Shown: positions 7,588 through 12,137 of the stretch, one piece after another
Layout of the letters: every line of letters starts with the position of its first letter
How positions within the stretch are numbered: position 1 is the stretch's first letter
Source of the DNA: Dyella_A sp051962475
Lineage (GTDB): Bacteria; Pseudomonadota; Gammaproteobacteria; Xanthomonadales; Rhodanobacteraceae
Assembly (NCBI RefSeq): GCF_051962475.1
Contig: NZ_JBQCCF010000004.1
Span: forward strand, 1 to 12,137
Reading direction: 5' to 3'
Length of the DNA: 12,137 nt
Position numbers and translations under genes: made by a program
Notes under the pieces: generated by a model
Database searches by the model: none
The model's input: the letters and a program-made list of their open reading frames with translations, nothing else
What the model was told of the DNA's origin: nothing

Positions 7588-7791
7588 TCAGTGGCGCAGC
7601 GACTTCTCGAACTCGCGCACCTGGGCTTCGGCTTCATCGCGGGCGATGCCGTAACGCTCCTGAACCTTGCCGGCCAGGTATTCGGCGTTGCCTTCGGCGA
7701 CGGTGAGGTCGTTGTCGGTGAGCTTGCCCCACTTCTGCTTGATGCTTCCGCCAAGCTGCTTCCACTGGCCCTTGATGGTGTCCTCGTTCAT
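7588..7791 (-). CDS. CsbD family stress-response protein
   Basis: A small, hydrophilic, helical protein of 67 residues. It opens with MNEDTIKGQWKQLGGSIKQ and contains WGKLTDNDL and the YLAGKVQERYG motif, which define the CsbD (general stress protein) family; family members are typically 60-70 residues. ATG at 7791 is supported by a GAGG-type ribosome site 8 bases upstream and by the family start. The frame continues upstream to 7908, but that extension is Pro/Arg-rich and unlike the family. It is the first gene of a likely two-gene unit with the DUF1328 gene. The biochemical role is unknown; in other bacteria the family is induced by general stress. Confidence 0.93.
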   Translation of the reverse strand: MNEDTIKGQWKQLGGSIKQKWGKLTDNDLTVAEGNAEYLAGKVQERYGIARDEAEAQVREFEKSLRH

Positions 7792-8020
7792 GACTGCTAC
7801 CTCGTCGATTGGGAAAGTCGGCGAAGCGGTGTCGCCTCGTCCGGGGTCGATTCCATCCGGGGCGCCGTGAAGGCGGCGTGCGGCGGCATGGCGCGGCGCA
7901 GCGGGCATTCACGCTGGTGCACGGGGCGCTCACCGGGCGTTCGCACGCACTGCACGAACGGGTCGACGGCCTCGTGCTTTGCGGTGTCATCGCTGTGGAG
8001 CCGGGCCGTGTTCCCGCGGC

Positions 8021-8048
8021 AAAAAAAGAGGCGCCCGAAGGGCGCCTC
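8021..8048 (-). terminator. Rho-independent terminator of the lipoprotein gene
   Basis: A perfect 9-base inverted repeat GAGGCGCCC/GGGCGCCTC (8028-8036 and 8040-8048) has a 3-base loop. On the minus strand it is followed by seven T residues (complement of 8021-8027). It lies 25 bases beyond the lipoprotein stop codon. Confidence 0.95.
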
Positions 8049-8073
8049 GCGGAAGTGCGTGATCGGTGAGCGA

Positions 8074-8679
8074 TCAGCTTGAGGATTTCACCTCGAACGC
8101 GCGGGTCGATACGGGCTTGCCGTCCAGCGCGATTTCCACCTTGTACTTGCCCGCCGGCCAGGCGTTCGGGTTCTGGATTTTGAACGTGGTGACGGCCGGG
8201 CCAGTGGTGGCGATCGACTGGCTGATGGCGCTCACCAGCTGGCCCTTGCCTTCGTCGTAGCTCCACCGGGCGCTCAGGGTGGCGCCGTCAGTGCGGCCGT
8301 TGGTTTCGACGCTGGCGTAGATCGCCTTCTGGGTCGCGGTGATGGTGTCCTTGGCCTGGCTGACGGTGTGCGCGGCAGTCACCGCATCACCCACCACCAC
8401 CTTGCTCACCGCGAACGCATCGGCGTTCACGGGAGCGCTGCTGGCGGTGGTGCTGGCCGGGGCGGGCGCGGTGCTGGTCGGCATGGCCGGCGTCACGGCG
8501 GTGCTCGACGGCGCGGGCGTGGTGGCCGGTGCCGGGGTCATCGGCGTCGGCGTGGCCGGGGCGGTGCTGGCCGGTGCCGGCGTGTCGTTGCTGGCGTCGT
8601 GCTTGCCGCAAGCACTGAGCATCAGCAGGCCGCTGGCGGCGAGGCTGCACAGGAGGAGGGGGCGAGCGGACGTATTCAT
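8074..8679 (-). CDS. Putative lipoprotein with Pro/Thr/Ala-rich linker, function unknown
   Basis: A 201-residue protein with a lipoprotein signal peptide: a short polar N-terminus, a hydrophobic core LLLCSLAASGLLM, and lipobox LSAC with C24 as the lipidation site. After a charged GKHDAS stretch, residues about 32-85 are a low-complexity Ala/Pro/Thr/Ser linker with repeated TPAPA-like units. The C-terminal domain (about 86-201) is rich in alternating polar and hydrophobic residues and ends with WPAGKYKVEIALDGKPVSTR. This suggests a small beta-sandwich domain held away from the membrane by the linker. No known catalytic motif is visible. ATG at 8679 has a GGAAG-type site a few bases upstream. 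It has its own terminator and is likely monocistronic. Confidence 0.85.
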   Translation of the reverse strand: MNTSARPLLLCSLAASGLLMLSACGKHDASNDTPAPASTAPATPTPMTPAPATTPAPSSTAVTPAMPTSTAPAPASTTASSAPVNADAFAVSKVVVGDAVTAAHTVSQAKDTITATQKAIYASVETNGRTDGATLSARWSYDEGKGQLVSAISQSIATTGPAVTTFKIQNPNAWPAGKYKVEIALDGKPVSTRAFEVKSSS

Positions 8680-8709
8680 GGGGATCTTCCGTCTTCAGCA
8701 GGGAGGGGA

Positions 8710-8749
8710 ATGGCGCCATCCGTGGCCACCGCAGCGCGGGACGCGCTGC
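8710..8749. promoter_or_regulatory. Two palindromes upstream of the lipoprotein gene
   Basis: ATGGCGCCAT (8710-8719) is a perfect 10-base palindrome 31 bases before the lipoprotein start. GCAGCGCG (8731-8738) and CGCGCTGC (8742-8749) form a perfect 8-base hairpin with a 3-base loop. They lie in the 158-base gap between queF's stop and the lipoprotein start. They could be operator sites or leader structure; I saw no clear promoter pair to place them against. Confidence 0.35.
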
Positions 8750-8837
8750 AGGGGTCGAAAGGCTAGGCCCCACCGGCTGAAGCCCTGATTACCACCGCCG
8801 CGCCTCGTTCACCTCGCAGTGAGGCGAGCCAATTGGC

Positions 8838-9659
8838 CTACTGGCGGGCGCCGCGCAGGTTCACCGGCGCGCTGTCGTCGCTGGCGCGATAGGGGTTGAT
8901 GTCCAGCCCGCCGCGCCGCGTGTATCGGGCGTAGACGCTCAGTCGCTCCGGCGCGCAGCGCGCCATCAGGTCGACGTAGATGCGCTCCACGCACTGCTCG
9001 TGGAATTCGTTGTGGGTGCGGAACGATACGAGGTAGCGCAGCAGCCCCTCGCGATCGATCGGCCGGCCGCGGTAGTGGATCTGCACTGTGCCCCAGTCCG
9101 GCTGCCCGGTGACCGGGCAGTTCGAGCGCAGCAGATCAGACACCAGCGACTCCTCGATCGCCTCGCCCGCGCGTACGCGCAGGTAATCGGCCTTGGGCGG
9201 GCCGTAGTCGTCGATGTCCAGCGCCTGATCGTCGAGTGAGACGCCGTCCAGGTCGCGCACGGAATGGGCCACCGCCGAGGGCACGCTGAGCTCCACCTTC
9301 ACCGCGGCGCCGGCAGCGGCCGACAGGTCGCGCTCCAGCGTGGCGATCAGTGTGAGTGTGTCGTCCATGCGCTCCTGCGAGAAGCCGTTGAGATAGAGCT
9401 TGAACGACTTTGACTCGATGATGTTCGGCGAGCTCGCCGGCACGCGGATCTCCACCAGCGCCACCATCGGTTTGCCACGCGCGTCCAGCCACGAAAACTC
9501 GTACGCGTTCCATACGTCCACACCGCGGAACGGCAGCGGCCCCGTCACGCCGATCTCCGCACGCTTGGCCGCACGCGGAATCGGAAACAGCAAGGCGGGG
9601 TCGTAGCGATCGGCGTAGACGGTGCTCTTGCCGAGCAGGGAATCGTCGGGCGTGTTCAT
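8838..9659 (-). CDS. queF: NADPH-dependent 7-cyano-7-deazaguanine reductase (preQ0 reductase)
   Basis: Cytoplasmic enzyme that reduces the nitrile of preQ0 to the aminomethyl group of preQ1 in queuosine tRNA modification. It has 273 residues, the two-domain long form as in E. coli. The QueF motif ESKSFKLYLNGF lies at 82-93. The catalytic cysteine C181 (SNCPVT) and D188 have the same seven-residue spacing as in E. coli, and H220 and E221 are in EFHEQCVERI. The C-terminus carries ARYTRRGGLDINPYR. ATG at 9659 matches the family N-terminus. No Shine-Dalgarno sequence precedes it and a -10-like TACACT lies just upstream, suggesting a leaderless message. Other queuosine genes are not in the window. 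Confidence 0.97.
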   Translation of the reverse strand: MNTPDDSLLGKSTVYADRYDPALLFPIPRAAKRAEIGVTGPLPFRGVDVWNAYEFSWLDARGKPMVALVEIRVPASSPNIIESKSFKLYLNGFSQERMDDTLTLIATLERDLSAAAGAAVKVELSVPSAVAHSVRDLDGVSLDDQALDIDDYGPPKADYLRVRAGEAIEESLVSDLLRSNCPVTGQPDWGTVQIHYRGRPIDREGLLRYLVSFRTHNEFHEQCVERIYVDLMARCAPERLSVYARYTRRGGLDINPYRASDDSAPVNLRGARQ

Positions 9660-9665
9660 GTGCAA

Positions 9666-9671
9666 AGTGTA
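9666..9671 (-). promoter_or_regulatory. Candidate -10 element of queF, leaderless arrangement
   Basis: On the minus strand TACACT is followed by six bases (TTGCAC) and then the queF ATG, so transcription would start at or next to the A of the start codon. The region between shows no ribosome binding site. No good -35 match lies 16-18 bases upstream. Confidence 0.5.
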
Positions 9672-9691
9672 GCGGGCGGACGCCGCCAGGC

Positions 9692-9707
9692 CGCGACCTG
9701 GGTCGCG
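9692..9707. promoter_or_regulatory. Perfect palindrome at the queF -35 region
   Basis: CGCGACC-TG-GGTCGCG is a perfect 7-base inverted repeat with a 2-base centre. It lies about 33-48 bases before the proposed queF start, overlapping the edge of where a -35 element would be. It could be an operator, or a second hairpin at the end of the upstream reductase transcript. Confidence 0.4.
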
Positions 9708-9717
9708 CCTGCGACCA

Positions 9718-9753
9718 CGCGCCCCGTCTGCCATGGAGGACAGGCGGGGCGCG
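9718..9753 (-). terminator. Probable transcription-end hairpin of the aldo/keto reductase gene
   Basis: CGCGCCCCGTCTG (9718-9730) pairs over 13 positions with CAGGCGGGGCGCG (9741-9753), with one G-U pair and a 10-base loop. It lies 26 bases past the reductase stop codon. No T-tract follows on the minus strand, so it may need Rho or act mainly as a 3' stabiliser. Confidence 0.6.
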
Positions 9754-9779
9754 AAGTCGGGCTGTTCAGGCTGACCAGC

Positions 9780-10772
9780 TTACGCGTTGACCGCCGCCAT
9801 CATGGCTTCCGGATAGCGCGGGCCCGAGGCCGCGTCCGGCGGAAACACCGCATCGATCGCCGCGAGTTCGGCGGCGCTCAGCTCCACCTGGAGCGTGCCG
9901 AGGTTCTCGTCCAGGCGGGAACGGCGCTTGGTGCCGGGGATCGCCACGATGTCCTGGCCCTGCGCCAGCACCCAGGCCAGCGCCAGCTGCGCCGGCGTGC
10001 AGCCCTTGCGCGCCGCCAGGGCCTGCACCTGCTCGACCAGACTCAGGTTGCGCGCGAAGTTCTCGCCCTGGAAACGCGGGCTGTGGCGGCGGTAGTCGTC
10101 GGCGTCGAAATCCTCAGGCTTGGTGATTGCGCCGGTGAGGAAGCCGCGGCCCAGCGGCGAATACGCCACCAGCGTCACGCCCAGTCGGCGGCAGGCCTCG
10201 AGCATGCCATTGGTTTGCGGATCGCGCGTCCACAGCGAGAACTCGCTCTGCAGGGCGGCGATCGGGTGCACCTTGCAGGCACGCTCGAGCGTGGCGCCGG
10301 AAGCTTCGGACAGGCCGAGATAGCGCACCTTGCCCGCCTGCATCAGCTCGGCCATCGCGCCCACGGTTTCCTCGATCGGCACGCTCGGATCCACGCGGTG
10401 CTGGTAGTAGAGGTCGATGGTGTCCACGCCCAGACGCTTGAGGCTCGCATCGCAGGCGGCGCGCACGTATTCCGGCCGGCCGCTGATGCCCCGCACGGTG
10501 GGATCGTTCGGATCGCGCACGATGCCGAACTTGGTCGCCAGGAACACCTCGTCGCGACGGCCCTTGATGGCCTGACCGACCAGCACCTCGTTGGTGTGCG
10601 GACCGTACATGTCGGCGGTGTCCAGCAGCGTGAGGCCGCGATCGAGGGCGTGGCGGATCGTGGCGATCGATTCGTCATCGTCACGCCCGCTGTAGAAATC
10701 GCTCATGCCCATGCAGCCGAGGCCGAGGGCGGAGACCAACGGGCCATGATGGCCGAGGGTGCGCATTTGCAT
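9780..10772 (-). CDS. Aldo/keto reductase (AKR superfamily)
   Basis: A predicted NADPH-dependent oxidoreductase of 330 residues that reduces aldehydes or ketones in the cytoplasm, with an (alpha/beta)8 barrel fold. The catalytic tetrad is complete: D51 and Y56 in DTADMYG, K81 in LATKFG, and H125 in YYQHRVD. SPLGRGFLTG (205-214) and IPGTKRRSRLDEN (278-290) form the cofactor-binding part typical of AKR11/AKR13-like enzymes (YakC type). ATG at 10772 has AAGGAG (10779-10784) six bases upstream; a second ATG at 10766 is too far from that site. The frame is open further upstream but crosses the divergent promoter region. The divergent LysR-type gene 127 bases away is the likely regulator. The substrate is not predictable. 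Confidence 0.93.
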   Translation of the reverse strand: MQMRTLGHHGPLVSALGLGCMGMSDFYSGRDDDESIATIRHALDRGLTLLDTADMYGPHTNEVLVGQAIKGRRDEVFLATKFGIVRDPNDPTVRGISGRPEYVRAACDASLKRLGVDTIDLYYQHRVDPSVPIEETVGAMAELMQAGKVRYLGLSEASGATLERACKVHPIAALQSEFSLWTRDPQTNGMLEACRRLGVTLVAYSPLGRGFLTGAITKPEDFDADDYRRHSPRFQGENFARNLSLVEQVQALAARKGCTPAQLALAWVLAQGQDIVAIPGTKRRSRLDENLGTLQVELSAAELAAIDAVFPPDAASGPRYPEAMMAAVNA

Positions 10773-10865
10773 GAGAAGCTCCTTGTGCGGTTCGGGATAA
10801 GGGGCGGTGGAGTGCCCGCAGAACCGACATTCTGCGCGTCGCGCTGGCCTGCATAAATACTCAAT

Positions 10866-10881
10866 AATGGCGAACACCATT
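10866..10881. promoter_or_regulatory. Candidate LysR-type operator in the divergent promoter region
   Basis: AATGG-N6-CCATT is a perfect interrupted palindrome in the AT-rich stretch (about 10853-10899) between the reductase and its divergent regulator. LysR regulators typically bind such partial dyads (T-N11-A type); this one is T-N10-A at its inner positions. A -10-like TATAGA at 10885-10890 lies just before the regulator start. Confidence 0.5.
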
Positions 10882-10899
10882 CCATATAGATAAACAATC

Positions 10900-11805
10900 A
10901 TGGACCGCATCGAAGCCATGCGCCTGTATGCGCGGATCGTCGAACTGGGCAGCTTCACCGCGGCCGCGGACGACCTCACCCTGCCGCGCGCTACCGTCAC
11001 CCACGCGATCAAGCGGTTGGAGGCGAGGCTGGGGGCGCAGCTGCTACAGCGGACCACCCGCCGCGTACGTACCACCCGCGACGGCGAGGTGTACTACGGC
11101 CATTGCCGCCGGCTGCTGGCGGATATCGACGAGGTGGAGGCGGATTTTCGCGAGGCGGCCATCGTGCCCAAGGGACGGTTGCGCGTGGATCTCCCGGGCA
11201 CCTTCGCCCGTCTGCAGGTGCTGCCGCATCTGCCCGCGTTCTGCGCGCGCTACCCACAGATCGAGCTGGACATCGGCACCGGCGACCGCTTCGTGGACCT
11301 GCTGCGCGAAGGCGTCGACTGCGTGCTGCGTGCCGGCAAGCTCGGCGACTCGGGCATGATCGGGCGTCAGGTCGGCCGGCTCACCCAGGTCACCCTCGCC
11401 AGCGCCAGCTACGTTCGCGAACACGGTCTGCCGCGCACACTGGCGGATCTGCAGCACGGCCATGTAGCCGTGAACTGGGCCTCGCCCACCACGCGGCGCG
11501 TCGAGCCGTTGGAATTCATGGTGGGCCGACGGCGGCGCGAGTTGATGCTGCCGTCGCGCCTGTCGGTAAGCGGCGGGGACGCCTACCTGGGCTGCTGCGA
11601 GGCCGGGCTTGGCATCGCCCAGTTTCCCCGCTACCACTTAGCTGAGGCGCTGGCCGCGGGCCGCATGATCGAGTTGCTACCGGACACGCCCCCGCCGCCG
11701 TTGCCCCTGACCGTGCTCTACCCGCAGCAACACCACCTCCCGGCGCGACTGCGCGTGTTCGTGGACTGGCTGGCCGAACTGTTGACCGGCCATGGCCCGG
11801 CGTAG
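10900..11805 (+). CDS. LysR-type transcriptional regulator
   Basis: A DNA-binding regulator of 301 residues, the standard length for the family. The N-terminal winged helix-turn-helix spans about residues 4-62, with GSFTAAADDLTLPRATVTHA as the helix-turn-helix core and RLEARLGAQLLQRTTR following. The remainder (about 90-295) is the periplasmic-binding-like effector domain, with LRVDLPGTFARLQVLPHLP at its start and a GLGIAQFPRY motif near 247-256. ATG at 10900 has no clear Shine-Dalgarno sequence, and TATAGA lies about 9 bases upstream, so its leader may be very short. It is transcribed divergently from the aldo/keto reductase and probably controls that gene and itself. The inducer is unknown. 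Confidence 0.94.
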   Translation: MDRIEAMRLYARIVELGSFTAAADDLTLPRATVTHAIKRLEARLGAQLLQRTTRRVRTTRDGEVYYGHCRRLLADIDEVEADFREAAIVPKGRLRVDLPGTFARLQVLPHLPAFCARYPQIELDIGTGDRFVDLLREGVDCVLRAGKLGDSGMIGRQVGRLTQVTLASASYVREHGLPRTLADLQHGHVAVNWASPTTRRVEPLEFMVGRRRRELMLPSRLSVSGGDAYLGCCEAGLGIAQFPRYHLAEALAAGRMIELLPDTPPPPLPLTVLYPQQHHLPARLRVFVDWLAELLTGHGPA

Positions 11806-11836
11806 CGGTGCCATCGCAACGTTCGGCGCTCTCTAA

Positions 11837-11919
11837 TGTAGGAGCTCGCTCGCGGGCGATGCTGTTCGCTTCAGATCGGCATCAAAGCCAGAAGCATCGC
11901 CCGCGAGCGGGCTCCTACA
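11837..11919 (+). repeat. REP-like palindromic element, copy 1
   Basis: Two 27-base arms (11837-11863 and 11893-11919) are reverse complements with one mismatch. The ends are TGTAGGAGC and GCTCCTACA, and the arms surround a 29-base centre. It lies 31 bases after the LysR stop codon. Such dispersed 'GTAGGAGC' palindromes occur between genes in Xanthomonadales and pseudomonads. It could also end the LysR transcript. Confidence 0.88.
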
Positions 11920-12005
11920 AAGGGCGGATAAGGAGTGGCGGGGATCTGCGCGGTGTGTGCAGTCGCGCGATCGCGGCCAGTTGTTCCGGTGCAGCGCACG
12001 GCTAG

Positions 12006-12087
12006 GTAGGAGCCCGCTTGCGGGCGATGCTTTTGGCTTTGATGCCAATCCGAAAGCGAACAGCATCGCCCGCGAGCGGGCTCCTAC
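12006..12087 (-). repeat. REP-like palindromic element, copy 2 (inverted)
   Basis: Arms 12006-12031 and 12062-12087 pair with one difference (CTTG against CTCG). The 30-base centre matches the reverse complement of copy 1's centre with three substitutions and one extra base, so this is the same element in the opposite orientation. An 86-base spacer (11920-12005) without recognisable features separates the copies. Confidence 0.88.
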
Positions 12088-12096
12088 AACCAAGTG

Positions 12097-12137
12097 TCAG
12101 GCGCGGCGGAAGCCGTGGCGGGGGGCGGCGTCGCCCA
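12097..12137 (-). CDS. Possible C-terminal end of a leftward gene (partial)
   Basis: On the minus strand one frame entering from the right edge encodes GDAAPRHGFRRA followed by TGA at 12097-12099. It ends just before the REP-like pair, which would place that pair between two convergent genes, its usual position. Only 12 residues are visible, so no family can be assigned and it may not be coding. Confidence 0.3.
   Translation of the reverse strand, partial: GDAAPRHGFRRA

Noticed and set aside
7938..7960. 6-base inverted repeat CGTTCG/CGAACG in the gap between csbD-like gene and lipoprotein terminator
   Set aside because: It is short, with an 11-base loop and no nearby promoter or start; expected by chance in GC-rich DNA. 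The gap 7792-8020 shows nothing else I can support.
9660..9779. preQ1 riboswitch upstream of queF
   Set aside because: The probable start of transcription lies at the ATG, leaving no leader, and I saw no preQ1 aptamer-like sequence; the inverted repeats there are better read as an operator or transcript-end hairpin.
9660..10856. Plus-strand frame of about 400 codons opposite the aldo/keto reductase
   Set aside because: The opposite strand encodes a complete AKR catalytic tetrad; the plus frame has no recognisable domain.
11833..12093. Minus-strand frame encoding a VGARSRAMLFA-type peptide
   Set aside because: It is the translation of the two REP-like palindromes and their spacer; such frames are often annotated as hypothetical proteins but are repeat artefacts.

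Overview
The window is GC-rich bacterial chromosome, most likely from a high-GC gammaproteobacterium of the Xanthomonadales/Lysobacterales, in the Rhodanobacteraceae range (Rhodanobacter, Dyella, Luteibacter, Frateuria). The clues are the long-form QueF, the class II dihydroorotase, a tRNA gene with an encoded CCA end, and REP-like 'GTAGGAGC...GCTCCTAC' intergenic palindromes. This placement is inference; no 16S or other marker gene is present.

Layout, left to right. (1) 1-558 (+): C-terminal part of an APC-superfamily amino acid permease, closed by an intrinsic terminator. (2) 559-1111: a gap of about 550 bases with no recognisable gene. (3) 1112-4993 (+): two tandem paralogous exported M61 metallopeptidases, each with an HEXXH zinc site and a C-terminal PDZ-like domain. 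(4) 4994-5255: a cluster of three hairpins, then a promoter-like site for tRNA-Arg(CCG) at 5256-5332. (5) 5389-7208 (-): a TRIC/UPF0126 membrane protein and pyrC. (6) 7357-7791 (-): two small stress-type genes, a DUF1328 membrane peptide and a CsbD-family protein. (7) 8074-8679 (-): a lipoprotein of unknown function, with an intrinsic terminator. (8) 8838-9659 (-): queF, for queuosine synthesis, apparently leaderless. (9) 9780-11805: an aldo/keto reductase (-) and a LysR-type regulator (+), divergently arranged around an AT-rich intergenic region. (10) 11837-12087: two copies of a REP-like palindromic element in opposite orientation, followed by the possible C-terminal end of a leftward gene.

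Most of the window is ordinary housekeeping and accessory chromosome. I see no phage, transposase, CRISPR array or defence locus. The items most worth checking are the tandem M61 pair with its patches of identical DNA, the inverted REP-like pair, the apparently leaderless queF promoter with a palindrome beside it, the AKR/LysR operator candidate, and the unidentified gap before the peptidases. Nothing here clearly amounts to a new biological system.
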